From Phascolarctos cinereus (lineage: Eukaryota > Chordata > Mammalia > Diprotodontia > Phascolarctidae): a DNA stretch of 64,000 nucleotides. The stretch covers positions 3,439,001-3,503,000 of the forward strand of contig NW_018343964.1 of assembly GCF_002099425.1 (NCBI RefSeq), read 5' to 3'. Below are positions 1 to 10,994 of this stretch, one piece after another. The notes beneath the pieces are model-generated. The model had not been told where the DNA came from, searched no databases, and saw nothing but the letters and a program-made list of their open reading frames with translations. Each line of letters opens with the position of its first letter. Positions within the stretch are counted from its first letter, which is position 1. The translations under genes were made by a program, and so were the position numbers.

Positions 1-1073
1 TTGGCTCTTTTAAACCCATCCAAATTTAGGAGTTATGGAAAACTTTTCTAGTTAGCTCATTGCCAATATATTAAGTTGACGTAACCACTAGCAAGTCAAG
101 GATCCCAGTGGCATTGAAACATAAAAAACAACATTAATCCATGATAGAAGCAATAGAAAATAATCACATACCATGTTCCTCTAGGAAGTACAATCCCATT
201 ACCTTTCCTTCCAGAGTAGTTTGGGTCTTAATTTGCTCAAAATACTCAGAATTCTAATGGAGGAAGCCAAGGCAAAGTCTCTTTGTAATCAGGGTAGGGA
301 GTTAGAAATTTTGGTGAAGTTGGAGTTTGTATCTCTGTTCAAATTACCAGACATTCACATATGGAAGCCATCCTCAGTCACTTATTGAATAAGTAGAAGC
401 TTCTTCTCCATCCTAATCACCTCTACAGTCCCAGTCCAGTTCCTGATCCACATATGGTTGTCATTCTCACTCACATCTTTACTCTCTTCCCAATGGCCCC
501 TTTTCTGATTCATGCCTTTGGCTTATATCATTCTGGCAAATGCAGTCTTTCCCTATCAATGCTATATTCTGTACTCTCTTCCTGGCCCTGTACAAATATC
601 CAGAGAGAGGGGGCACAAGGCAGGACTACTTCATAGCCTATCATCTATATGTTATTATCTGCAAAGAACTACATTCATGCTTAAAACAGTGACTATTTAA
701 TAATGTTTGTTGGCTATTTGCTATTTTCTGGTCCCTATTTTTCCTCTTTCGTTGATTGTCAAAATCATAAACCAAATCATAAAATTGCAATGAAAAAATT
801 CATAAGAATCCTGACTAAAATTGACCAGTCTAATGTGTCTCTGAGAAGTTCCCAAATAATTTCTTACTAACAATAACTCCAGGATGGTTATTATATTTTA
901 AATATTTGCTTGCCTGTGTTGCTTTTACTACATTCATAGAATTTCTTGAATTCTCTATTCACGACCTCTACATTTCATACATATAGCTAAGAAACTCAGA
1001 ATCGTGATTCTTTCCCTATTACTTCCAGAATTATCCAGCTTTACATCCTTTGCATCATACTCATTAGTTCATT

Positions 1074-1075
<2 letters not shown>
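1..1075. other. No gene or repeat recognised
   Basis: Ordinary AT-rich intergenic sequence. The short open frames here lack any recognisable domain, codon pattern or splice context, and I do not match the DNA to a repeat consensus I know. Confidence 0.5.
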
Positions 1076-1078
<3 letters not shown>

Positions 1079-1134
<56 letters not shown>

Positions 1135-1157
1135 ATTCTCTCTCTCTCTCTCTCTCC
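1079..1157. repeat. (CT)n microsatellite
   Basis: Long CT dinucleotide run with one short interruption near 1130-1140. It creates a serine/leucine-rich open frame on the plus strand that is an artefact of the repeat. Confidence 0.95.
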
Positions 1158-1370
1158 CTTCTTTCCCCACCCCAAAATGCTTTGCTTTTCTAGTATGGTA
1201 CAGTATATCTCATTGCTATCCTCACCAAGATAGATCTAGATATTTTTGTTATGCACAAGACCCTTACAGATTCCAGGCATGGCATGGAGATGATTCTGGG
1301 TTCTTGAAGCCTGTGCTCATCTCTGGCTTCCTTCAAGTACTAGCTAAAAGCCCACCTTCTACAAGATTCA

Positions 1371-1622
1371 TCGTTGTTATTGTTCAGCCATTTTTCATTC
1401 CTATCTCATTCTTCATGACCCCATTTAGGATTTTCTTGGCAAAGATACTGGAGTAGTTTACCATTTCCTTCTCCAGCTCATTTTATAGATGAAGAAACTG
1501 AGGCAAACAGGTTACCCAAAGTCACACAGCTAGTAAATATCTTGAAGCCAGATTGGAACTCAGGAAAATGAGTCTTCCTGTCTCTAGGCCCAGCACTCTA
1601 TCCACTGAGCCACCTAGCTACA
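1371..1622 (-). mobile_element. MAR1-type SINE, near full length
   Basis: Reading the minus strand, a tRNA-derived head (box-like phrase gtggctcagtggatagag, a deviating copy) is followed by a MIR-like centre (cctcagtttcttcatctat) and a BovB/RTE-like tail ending in CTGAACAATAACAA. This is the order of marsupial MAR1 SINEs. Divergence from the other copies in the window suggests an old insertion. A possible short duplication (ctacaaga) lies near both ends but is not exact. Confidence 0.85.
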
Positions 1623-1639
1623 AGAAGTCTTTCCCATTT

Positions 1640-1925
1640 CCCCTTAATTGTAGTGCCTTCACTCTGTTGATTATATCCAATTTAGTCTATATATGGCTTA
1701 TTTCTACACAGCCATATGCATATCATCTCCCCCATTAGATTATATCCAATTTATCCTGTATACATTTTATTTCTTCACAGTTGTTTGCATATTGTCTCCC
1801 CATTAGACCATGAGCTGCTTGAGAACATAAGCTATCTTTTGCCTTTCTTTGAATCCCCAGTGCTTAGCACAGTACCTAGCACATAGTCGGTGCTTAATAA
1901 ATGACTACTGACTGACTGACTAATT
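1640..1925 (+). repeat. L2 LINE 3' end with internal tandem duplication
   Basis: The right half carries the hallmark L2 3' phrase (gagctgcttgagaacataag ... cccagtgcttagcacagtacc ... gtgcttaataaatgac) ending in short ACTG repeats. The left half contains two consecutive ~69-bp units, 1669-1737 and 1738-1806, each starting gattatatccaattta and ending in cccatta. L2 is an ancient mammalian non-LTR element mobilised by its own reverse transcriptase; only the 3' end is left. Confidence 0.8.
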
Positions 1926-2535
1926 ATACATGCTACCCAGACCTCCTAAGCTATAAAGGCTTTGAGTATGAGCATAGAAGTGGACTGTGTATTTGTCATT
2001 TGAAGACTAACTATAGAGAAGGCTATTACCAGAAGGCTAACCATTGGGGGATTATATAGGGAAAACAAAACCACTTAGGAAGACTAATAAGGTGAAGAGG
2101 GGTAATGATTTGCAGCAATACAGAGATTACATATGCAGATGAAATAATTGATTCCTTAAGTACCGAAGCATTTTTCCTGCATCATTTCTAACACCTAGAA
2201 TTATAGCTATGAAAGCTATACTATCAATTTCAATATCCTGTCAATTTCTGCTTCAGTGCATATATCCTCTGAGAATGTATCTCTGGGTCTAAATCTCTAA
2301 GTACTGTAAGATGCACAATATTCTTCTTTATTGATATGTGTTTTGAAACTTCCAAGATTTTGCTCAAACAAAAACACATTTGCCAAGATTCCCTGAGCTT
2401 GTTTGCCTCTCTTGTTGTATTCCACAGAGGCCAGTAGCAGGACTACATAAAATGAGGCTTGGAGATTCAAGACAAGTGGCAAAAATTGAGTTGATTTGTG
2501 GGAAAATCAAATAAAATTCTACCTTTTACAAGAAG
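1926..2535. other. No feature recognised
   Basis: No repeat or gene seen. The open frames are short and without recognisable motifs. Confidence 0.45.
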
Positions 2536-2795
2536 ACTTTCTCCTCTCCCCCTGCCGTCTCACTCCTTAATGCTAGCTCTTTTCCTCTGTTGATTAGCTC
2601 CAATTTATCCAGTTTTATTTATTCATATCTCATTTGTACATAGTCATTTTCAAGTTGTCTCCCGTATTAGTAGTGAACTCCTTGAGAGTAGGCAGTTTAA
2701 AATTTTTTTAAAACATTTCTTTAGATGTCCAGTGTTCGGTACAGGGTGTGGCACATAGTAAGTCCTTAAAAATGCTTATTGAGTAAATGACTTTT
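2536..2795 (+). repeat. L2 LINE 3' end
   Basis: A second, more decayed L2 3' end: a pyrimidine-rich stretch, then ctccaatttatccag, ctccttgagagtaggcag, and a closing gtggcacatagtaagtcctt followed by aaatgcttattgag. Same order as the copy at 1640-1925 but without its tandem duplication. Confidence 0.75.
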
Positions 2796-3204
2796 GTTAA
2801 TATCTCTAGGATTCTAGAAAAACCCTTAAACAAATTTTGCAAGAATCAGAAGAGGAAAACATTTGCCCCCAGGTCAAATAAAACAATCAGAAAATGAGAT
2901 GAAAATATTCGATGTCAATGGATCCATCTATCCAAAAAATGGGTTAAATTAATCAGTACTGTGAACCTCAGAATTTGTTAGCACTTTGTTATCAAACAAG
3001 CATACCCTTCTCATTTTAACACTTTAATTGTTTCCTTATATCTTCTGTGATAGGTAAAGTTTGGAAAGGCTGGTTTCTTTAATTGTTGATCTAAAGTACC
3101 AAGAGTTCCTACTATCCAGATTGATACTGTTCCCTCTACTCTTGGTCTTCTAGCCAAATACCATTTTTATGACATAGATGGTAGTGATAACCATGATGAT
3201 GATG
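2796..3204. other. No feature recognised
   Basis: Unique-looking AT-rich sequence with a short GAT trinucleotide run near 3195-3210. Confidence 0.45.
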
Positions 3205-3885
3205 ATGATAGCTAGCATCTACATAGTCCTTTAAGATTTGAAAAGCATGAGTGAAGTGAGCAGAACCAGAACATTGTTCACAGTAACAGCAACATTGTAT
3301 AACGACCAACTTTGATAGACTTAGCTCTTCTCAGCAATATAATGATCCAAGATAATTCCTAAAGACTCATGATGGAAAATGTTATTCACATCCAGAGAAA
3401 GAACTATGGAGCCTAAATGCAGAGTAAAGCACACTGTTTTCTCTCTTTTTGTTTGTTTTTCTTTGTCATGGTTTATTCCTTTTGCTCTGATTCTTCTTTC
3501 ACAACATGACTAACGTGGAAATATGTTTAATATGAGCATACATTTATAGCCTATATCGTAGTGCATGCCATCTCAGAGAAGGGGAAAATTTTAGAACTCA
3601 AAATCTTATAAAAGCAAATGTTGAAAGCTAAAAATAAATAAATAATGTAAAGAAATAGAAAAAAAATATTTGAAAAGCACTTTACAAATAATATCTGATT
3701 TTATCCTACAATAGCCTTGGGATACAGAGCTACCATCATCTCCATTTAACAGATGAGGAAACTGAGAAAGATAATAAGTGACTAAGCTCAGAGCTGCACA
3801 GCTTAGAAGTATCTGAGGCCACATTTGAACTCAAATCTTACTGACTCCAGGTTCAACGTTTTACCCACTGTGTCATCTAGTTGAG
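3205..3885 (-). repeat. MIR-family SINE split by an L1 insertion
   Basis: The two halves (about 3205-3247 and 3668-3885) read together as a reversed MIR/CORE-SINE: agcatctacatagtccttta, atctgattttatcctacaat, cagatgaggaaactgaga, then the tRNA-like head ending before tgtgtcatctagttg. The interruption is the L1 3' end at 3248-3667, bounded by a 12-bp duplication of MIR sequence, so the MIR is the older element. Confidence 0.8.
3248..3667 (+). mobile_element. L1 3' end, 5'-truncated insertion
   Basis: Starts inside the L1 3' region (gtgaagtgagcagaaccaga; cagtaacagcaacattgtat) and ends in the marsupial-type tail aactcaaaatcttataaaag ... aaataaataaataatg. Flanked by the perfect duplication ATTTGAAAAGCA at 3236-3247 and 3668-3679, the product expected of target-primed reverse transcription. 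Length about 420 bp. Confidence 0.85.
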
Positions 3886-4062
3886 ATCAGTTTTGAATTG
3901 TTGAGAAAGGCTGGAGAGAGGTTAGGAGAATTCAAGGCCTATTCATTTTCTCTTTTGACCCTCCAACTAACCTAAGACTATTGCTGCACAGTTGAAGACT
4001 TGGCTGTATAAACTATGAGGATTGTGTGGGTGCCATCAGCTATATATCACAGTGCTATATTT

Positions 4063-4338
4063 TGTTGAAATGTGGGTGGACCCCTCCAGGTGGCCACAGA
4101 AATGTGGGAAAGGTGCCAGCAAGTAAAAATAATACTCAATGAGAGGACAGGGTTCAACTACACAATATTTCTGTGAGACTTCAAGCAAAGCCTCACATTG
4201 GTTTTTATTTATACCTCTATATGTGAACAGCTGTTAAGGGAGACAAATCACATTCACTGCATTATTTTTCAAAACTTTTTCTAAAGATAACTGCCACAAA
4301 TTTATGGTAAGTTTTATGTGCCACCATGCATATGCACA
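4063..4338 (-). mobile_element. Tentative solo-LTR fossil
   Basis: Low-confidence call. The interval begins TGTT and ends CACA on the plus strand and is bordered by TATTT on both sides (4058-4062, 4339-4343). On the minus strand a TATAAATA-like box lies near 4210. No internal retroviral sequence is seen and the flanks are AT-rich, so the 5-bp match could be chance. Family unknown. Confidence 0.22.
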
Positions 4339-5212
4339 TATTTAGAAAGAGAGAGAAAGCAAACAGGAGAGCCAGACTTAAGGGGGACAAAAAAAAATCA
4401 AATCTCAGAACTGAAATGAATCTCAGTAACTAATACAATTTACACCTGAGAATTCTCTCTCTAGAATCTTCTAACATATAATTAGACAGAAGTAATGGGA
4501 AGCTGCTCAATAAAAGCCTAGTCCTCAGGAGCATGCCTACTGTGCTCTGCTTAAGGCAATCTCTCCTGTGATTATTAGTAAGCCTTCTTCTGGGACTGGA
4601 ATACCCTTGTTTTCCACCACCCATGATTTTATCCTATTCACTGTGCATCTAAGAGGGGCTTTTTGATTGGTTGCTGAACTAGAACTGAGTATAACTGCAA
4701 AGGGTTCCAACAATTTGACCTCAGTCTCTTTCTCTGGCTGCATTCCAATGAGGAGACAGACTGCATAAGCACCTTCAGCTGAGGGAAGGAGTCAGGCCCT
4801 CTCCTACCTAGTAACACTTTGAGCCAGTGAACATATCACCTACTGGGTAATCTTGTTTGGGATTAGGCTACCTCCTGTTTGGGTCTTCATTCCTTTGGTA
4901 GAGGGTCATGTAAGAACCCAAAAGGTTGATAATCCATACAAGTGTTTTTCAGGAGCTGAATGTGCCTGCCTGATCCTCAGAAACAAGTTGCTTAACACAG
5001 CCCAGAAGCAGCCAAGACCTCATGCTCTTTGAGCAAAAGAGAATCTCCTCTGTTGGCCATGCCACATTCAGAAGTGAACTTGGTAGGGTTAATGCTTTGT
5101 AGCTACTGCTTTAAGTTTGAATCCCATCTCCCCAGGGACCAAAGTAATAGAGGAGGGACCATGCCCCTGTTATAGGAAAAAATGTTTTGTAACTTCTGGT
5201 TTTTTTCTATTT
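4339..5212. other. No feature recognised
   Basis: Contains a short GA-rich patch near 4345-4365. A 68-codon minus-strand frame at 4537-4743 has unremarkable composition and no recognisable domain; I do not call it a gene. Confidence 0.45.
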
Positions 5213-6322
5213 CTTCTTAGTAAATATCCTTTTTTAATTAAAAAAAGAATTTACTTAGAAGTGTTCAGAATGTCAACAAAACAGCTGCAACTTTTTTTGC
5301 AATTAGAGTAGTATTTAGTTAACAGAACAATAATTATTTCATATGCCACATCAAAGGCAACTGAAGGTGAAGATGAACTATATCCCCACATATAATTAAT
5401 TTATGCCGTGCACAGACAAGAACCTGATTGAAATTTTGATGCCAATTTACAACCCCCATACTATACCAGGCAAGGTTAGTGGCTATTGAACATGCCACAA
5501 AAGGACAGGGCTAGGTAAAGATATAGTCAGTGACACTGTTAATTATACAAAAAAAAATTTAAAAAGACATGGTACAGGTTTTAAAAAATCTTAGCCTTAC
5601 ACTTATTTTTTTTTCTTTATAAGTAATGAGTTGTGTGTGGTATATGTGTGTCAAATGCTTTATAGACAACAAAAAAATCTGACCTAGAACCAAATTATTC
5701 ATTGTCATCATCCTTGTCTTCAGCTTCATCATCTTCAGCTTCATGATCTTCATCCTCCTCATCTTTATTTTCTTCATCTTCTTCCTCCTTTTTCTTGCTC
5801 TTCTCAGCTTTGACAGTTTCTCCCTTTTTACCCACATCAGATATGCAGTCTTTAGTCTGGTATGCAGTGATATCTTTTTCATATTTTTCTTTCAGTTTAA
5901 CTGCCTTCTTTTCATAAGGTTGCTTGCCATCAGCAACAGTGTTATTCCACATTTCTCCCAATTATTTTTTTGGCCACATCTCCAGTAGAAAGACCAGGAT
6001 GCTCCCTTTTGATACAGAATAAGAAAAAAGGCCAAAAGAGGCCTCTTTGGTACATTGAGAGCCTTAAACTTTTTTGTCTGTTTCTCCTTTGGGTGGTATG
6101 TAGGTTTTCATTTCTCTTTCACAAGGAAATTTATCAGTTTTTTCACATCCTAAAATTTTCATTTCTCTTTAGCAGACATTGTCTTCTACCTTTCTGAGCA
6201 CTTCTTAGAAAATTCTTAGTTCACAGAAGCATTACTTCTTGTATTCCTCTCAGCAGGTTTGCACAAAGAAAGCATATGAAGACATTTTCCCTCTTGGTTT
6301 CTTAGGCCAATGCTTATCTTTC
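5213..6322 (-). pseudogene. Processed pseudogene of HMGB1
   Basis: HMGB1 is an abundant chromatin protein with two DNA-bending HMG boxes and an acidic tail. On the minus strand, about 6322-6250 encodes PRGKMSSYAFFVQTC (start of box A), about 6110-6060 keeps the linker ending YHPKEKQTKK-like, and 5961-5695 keeps [44 protein letters not shown] and the acidic tail. Exons are joined without introns. Downstream of the stop, about 5690-5213 matches the HMGB1 3' UTR as I remember it (tataaagcatttgacacaca; aatagccactaaccttgcc; gtatgggggttgtaaattgg; ttgcagctgttttgttgaca). Box A and the front of box B carry in-frame stops, a deletion around the EYRPKIK segment and frame changes, so it is dead; an 88-codon remnant of the C-terminal half is still open. 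The 3' end stops short of the long human-type UTR, so either a proximal poly(A) site was used or that end is eroded. Confidence 0.93.
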
Positions 6323-6369
6323 TGACCTGTGCTACTAGGCAAGGGTAAGAGCAGGAATGAGAATATGAC

Positions 6370-6446
6370 TGTGTGTATGTATGTATGTGATGTGTGTGTG
6401 TGTGTGTGTGTGTGTGTGTTGTGTGTGTGTGAGAGAGAGAGAGAGG
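6370..6446. repeat. (TG)n-(GA)n compound microsatellite
   Basis: TATG/TG repeats pass directly into a GA run. It lies immediately beyond the 5' end of the HMGB1 pseudogene and generates the Thr/His-rich frames seen on the minus strand. Confidence 0.95.
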
Positions 6447-7965
6447 GAGAAATTGTGGGAGACAAATTTCCTCTTATAAAAGTTCATTGCTGTTAATTGG
6501 TTAAATGGTAGTGGGGCACTAATCTCTGGGTCAATCAATGAAATAGAAGACATACTAACCATAACTATGAATAATATTAGGCAAAACACACTGGTGTGAG
6601 TACAAGCTGATAACATTAGAAGAATCGCTGCCATCCACCACCCATCCCCAATACCTCTCAGTGATATCCCTAGCACCCTGAAGAGAACGTGTAGCTAAGT
6701 TGCCCTCTAGGGATCCAACTTGCCCATGCAAATGGGATTTGAGCTAAGGACCACCAGAAATCTATATCAGCTATGAAGAGGAGCGAGAGACTCTTGGAGG
6801 AAAAATCTCTCAAAAAACATAAATATTCATTATTTATTAGTATACATTTTCTCTCCACCTCTCAAATCTGATTTTGTCAGTCACTTAAATACAAATACAT
6901 CACCTTTGATAATGGTTGTGGCAACTATGAGAATTTTTTTAAAAACTATGAAAAATAATCTAAAACTACATCTTCAATACTGAGGAACTAATAAAGCATT
7001 AAAAATTAGAGTAAAAAGAACTGAGCAATCCAAATAAAAATCTAAAAGAAAAATAATGATGATGATGAATTGAATCTCAGGTAGCTTTTTATTGACTATT
7101 TAAATGGGCATTCCTAATTAGATCTACATTGATTTCAAATGTTAAAATGTGAATTTTTGAAATGAATTATCTAGGGAGCCTAATTTGATGCCTGAAAAAC
7201 AAAGGTCAGTTCCCTCCTGCTGTGTTCATCACAGCCATTTGTTCTTGGACTCAGCTTGGTTGGCAATCTTGGAGTATTATGAAGGTGAATTAAATAGAGG
7301 TCCTTCTGCCTAAGCTTCTTTACTTTGGCAGCATCTCTGTTAGTAAATTAAATTACTTGGATAACAAACAAGGAAATGTCTCTGTTTTAGAAGAAACTCA
7401 ATGACCTTGAATGCTGTGAAATTTTAGTCAATTCATTTTATCTCTTCAAAACACTCCTTAAATCACATCTCTTCGAGAAAGAACATGTGAACATGCTCCA
7501 AAGTCAAATTAACCAATTGTTTCATTCATTTCAGCATATCTTCATTTAATAATACAGATGTTCCTGGCTATCTTAGTTGGCACTTACTGTAAGTTTTAAA
7601 ATATTTACTAATATGTCCTTTCAAAGGCATCTGTCACAACTTCCTCATTAATTCTCAATGTCTAGAGAGCAAGTCTTCTATATCTTTACCATCTCCCATG
7701 GCGCCTTTATGTCCAAGAGGTTTAAGTCCAAGAAATGCTTGTTTGACTTCTCCCAATGCAGCAATTCCTTTCTTTATCTACAAAAACTGAAAAATTGTGA
7801 ATGCTGAAAAGTGGTCCTAGATACTGACAGGAATTCTTATGAAATACCAATATAAAAGAAACACTTACATATACATTGTCCTTTGTATGTAAAGATGGCA
7901 GCATGATGTCTCAGCTGTTTTTCTAGTAGTGGTGACTGATTCATGAAATGCCATCATTGTCTTAC
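6447..7965. other. No feature recognised
   Basis: About 1.5 kb of AT-rich sequence without a repeat or gene that I can name. Includes a small GAT run near 7055-7070. Confidence 0.45.
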
Positions 7966-7969
7966 CCAG

Positions 7970-8150
7970 TCCATTTTGGGACCAATAGCACTCATTTTCA
8001 ATATAGCCAACTTTAGGATGATAGAACAAGAGGAGGGGAACTTGGAAATTATCTAGTCTTATTTTACAGAAGGGGAAGATGAGAAACAGAGAGGTGAAGC
8101 CACCCATCTAGCATCACTTGGCTAATTAACACTGACTTTCCCAATCCACT
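7970..8150 (-). repeat. MIR-family SINE
   Basis: Reversed MIR-type signature: gaacttggaaattatctagt, ttattttacagaaggggaag, gagaaacagagaggtgaag, catcacttggctaatta. The opening phrase fits the MIR variant with an attatctagtc-like 3' half. Highly diverged. Confidence 0.65.
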
Positions 8151-8254
8151 AAACCATGGAGAACACTTGCCTTCCCTTTTACTATAGCAGAAAGATATGT
8201 TTCCAATTTACCTAATGATTTTACTAAGTTATTTAAATCTAATTGCTTATTTAT

Positions 8255-8480
8255 TTATTAGCAAATACTATATAACATATTTACATATTATATATCAATG
8301 TTCTATCATTAAATATTATATATTGGTATATGTGTATATATTGTATATATGTGTATAATGTGTTATATACATCATATTATATATTAAATATATCTATTAT
8401 TAATCAATTTGTTATTGAACATTGAATTAAAAGCTATTTAAATCTAATTAAAAGCTAATTAAATTTAAATTGTAGTGTTG
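8255..8480. repeat. AT-rich low-complexity tract
   Basis: TATA/ATAT-rich sequence with several imperfect palindromes (tatatattg, tgtatatatg) and repeated attaaagctattta-like words near 8425-8465. Confidence 0.8.
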
Positions 8481-9525
8481 GAAGAGTGAGCAATAATAAA
8501 ACTCTATTGAAACAAATTAAGACTATCACTTCTATCATGAGATTCTTTCTGTCTGCTCTTATTTTAGGAGAAGTGTGATGATACAGGCTTGGAAGGGACT
8601 TAATGGTCTTGGATTCATATTGAGATTGCCAGCTTTATCTATAAATGGTTCCTGTCTGTGGGATTAAAGGGTAATGAAAAATCAATTATTATATAAAAAT
8701 GGCTTTAAATATTTTTTTCTTAAGTGCTTTTTTTGGAGGCAAACAGTGGTAGACTATTTTAATCGTGATTACTTCTTATTCAAAATAATAGTTTTAAAAG
8801 CTCAGCCTTGCATTTTATTGAGAAGAAATCTAGAATCCAAACTTTGAAGGAATGTCCAATAAAGTGACTATTTTATAATTTTAGGATAAGAACTGATTCT
8901 CTCACTTTAAAAAAAATGAAGTAATTTCTATCCTTATTAACATATGCTTAAAATTGTAAATAATTCAGTAAGAAATGGGGTCCACCACATGTTCTAAACA
9001 ATTTATTAGCAAGAGTTCTTTTCCTAAGACCTTTTTCACTCTTTGGGGATTAATTATAATCTTAACGTAAATAGAGCTGCTGAAGTTTACAAAATATAGA
9101 GAGATCACTGTAGGCCGTAAAATTGAATTAAATGGTTTATGCAGTCATTAATGGAGATAGCATGACCAACAATGTCCTCAAATCTGCATCACCTGTTGTC
9201 CATGAGAACTAATCCCAAATCTTCCAATTGAGATTTATTATAATCTAGATTTTATGAGGATATGCATTTGTAGTTTTAAGTCTTGGCATGGCCACAACTC
9301 ATTATGGTACTGTGCATATTACTTTGTTAGGGATTTGGTGTTATCTGGTCTTTGTCAAACAAACAAAAATATGGGATGGCTACTTCTCTGTTTTCCCAAG
9401 CAAGGGGAATTCAAGGCTGTAACATATGGCCACTTTGTTGCATATGTAAAGGAGAATCTTCATCCAAAATGTAAAAAGAACAGTCCTTTTTCATGGAATA
9501 GAGCTATGGAAACCAGCCCTAAGGG
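8481..9525. other. No feature recognised
   Basis: Unique-looking sequence; no repeat or coding signal identified. Confidence 0.45.
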
Positions 9526-9529
9526 GACC

Positions 9530-9745
9530 TCATGATACAGTGGAAAGAGACCTAAATATGGCGTTCAAATCCTGACTTTGATACTTAGCTGTGTGATGGC
9601 GCCTGACTCATTTTGCCTCTATGAGCTTCAGTTTTTTTATCTTGGAAATTCAGATTTCAAAATTCTGTATCATGTAACTGACAAGGCTGTTGGAAGTTAA
9701 GCACTATACAAATGAACTGCTGTCATACAGGAATCAAATGAATGT
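9530..9745 (+). repeat. MIR-family SINE
   Basis: Sense MIR: tgatacagtggaaagagacc, tcaaatcctgactttgatac, ttagctgtgtgatg, tgcctctatgagcttcag, and a 3' part gttggaagttaagcactata. Confidence 0.75.
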
Positions 9746-10114
9746 ATTGAGCCATATTTTAATATACTCAGCTAAATTCAATAAGAATAAAAATAACAAC
9801 AAAGGGTAATATATTTTTGATTCTGTGAGCTCGGTAGTTGGGCTTAACAGAAATTGTCCACAAAGCCAATCCTACAACACCGAAGGCTTCGACTGCTTTT
9901 GTTGAATTGGTAAAACCTTTATTTTATTATTTAAATTACAAGATTCAGACAAGAAACAAGAAGTATTTCCTCCAAGTCAATGACCCTGGTAAATTGTACA
10001 TGTAACTCAGATTCTCAACTATCTGGTTTATTAAAACTCTTCAAAAAAGGAAAATAAATTGCAGCCCAATTATTAGTGAGTTTGCCCAAGTGACTAGCCT
10101 GCTTGTTCAAAGAT
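9746..10114. other. No feature recognised
   Basis: AT-rich, nothing identified. Confidence 0.4.
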
Positions 10115-10325
10115 ATGAAGGGAGTCAGTGTGACATAATGAAAAGGATGCAGGACTTATGGTTGGGAGACTGGTTGAAAATCTAATTCTAACATTTACTA
10201 TCTAAGGAACCCTAATTCTATTATCTGTAAAACAGACTTAAAAGTAATTGTGCCACCAACCCCATAGGATTGTTATGAAGGAAGTATTTGGTAAACTGTA
10301 CAACATTATATAAACATGCATTCAT
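10115..10325 (+). repeat. MIR-family SINE
   Basis: Sense MIR with decayed head: gtgacataatgaaaaggatg, taattctaacatttactatc, ttatctgtaaaacagactta, ataggattgttatgaagga, and acattatataaacatg. Confidence 0.7.
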
Positions 10326-10777
10326 TATGTTTGAAGAAGTGTCATGTGACATAAATTTGGAAAAGGAAGTTAGACAAAGACATTAAATACCTGAGTAAGG
10401 AATCTGTATTGTTTTTTTCTTTTGACAATAGGAAGCTATGAAGAATTTTGAGCAGAGGAAGAGACATGGAATGAATACTGAATCACTAACATCTCCAAAA
10501 GAAAATAGACAACTCAGTCTTTAAAATAGTCCCCTCAAAAAGGCATTCATGTGATGAAATTGGCACTATTTTTCCAAGCTATTCAAAGAAAACATAGACA
10601 CCTTCAGTTTTTAGTACTTTAGAATCCAATACCTTAATGAACGGTCAACACAGTCATTTCAAAACTCTTTCCCAAGGCTTCCATGCCTAGATACACAACA
10701 ATCATGGGGTTGATGTGTCCCTTTTATACCCACACACCCTGTGGCAAGCATTACCATTGTCTCTTTCCCTGAGATAC
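10326..10777. other. No feature recognised
   Basis: Unique-looking sequence between a MIR and the first copy of the unclassified repeat pair. Confidence 0.4.
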
Positions 10778-10994
10778 ATTTTGTAATTGATTTAGCCTAA
10801 ATGCAATCAACTAGATGTACCTCCCACAGTTAATATTACTCAACTCATATTACAGTCTGGAGTTCTAATTTGATATTCTGTACCCAGAAGAGGATAGATA
10901 TATGGATTTTTTTTTCCTGGCTAAATAAGAGGAATTCAATGGTTAAAGCAGAGAAAGAAGAGACCAATACATTTTAGTTTTATTGCCAATTTTC
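10778..10994. repeat. Unclassified repeat, copy A (pair with 12903-13116)
   Basis: This 217-bp interval aligns along its whole length with 12903-13116 at about 80% by eye. Shared words include taattgatttagc, tactcaac, tgctgtacccag/tctgtacccag, cagagaaag and aatacattttagttttattg. Similarity stops sharply at both ends. I see no terminal repeats, poly(A), tRNA head or target duplication, so the family is unknown. Confidence 0.75.

Noticed and set aside
1004-1456. 150-codon plus-strand open frame
   Set aside because: It is produced by the CT microsatellite (Ser/Leu run) and runs into an antisense MAR1 SINE.
4537-4743. 68-codon minus-strand frame with protein-like composition
   Set aside because: No recognisable domain, no splice or promoter context, overlapping frames of similar length; expected by chance in a window this size.
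5743-5988. Plus-strand Phe/Ile/Leu-rich frame
   Set aside because: Antisense shadow of the HMGB1 acidic tail and Lys-rich region.
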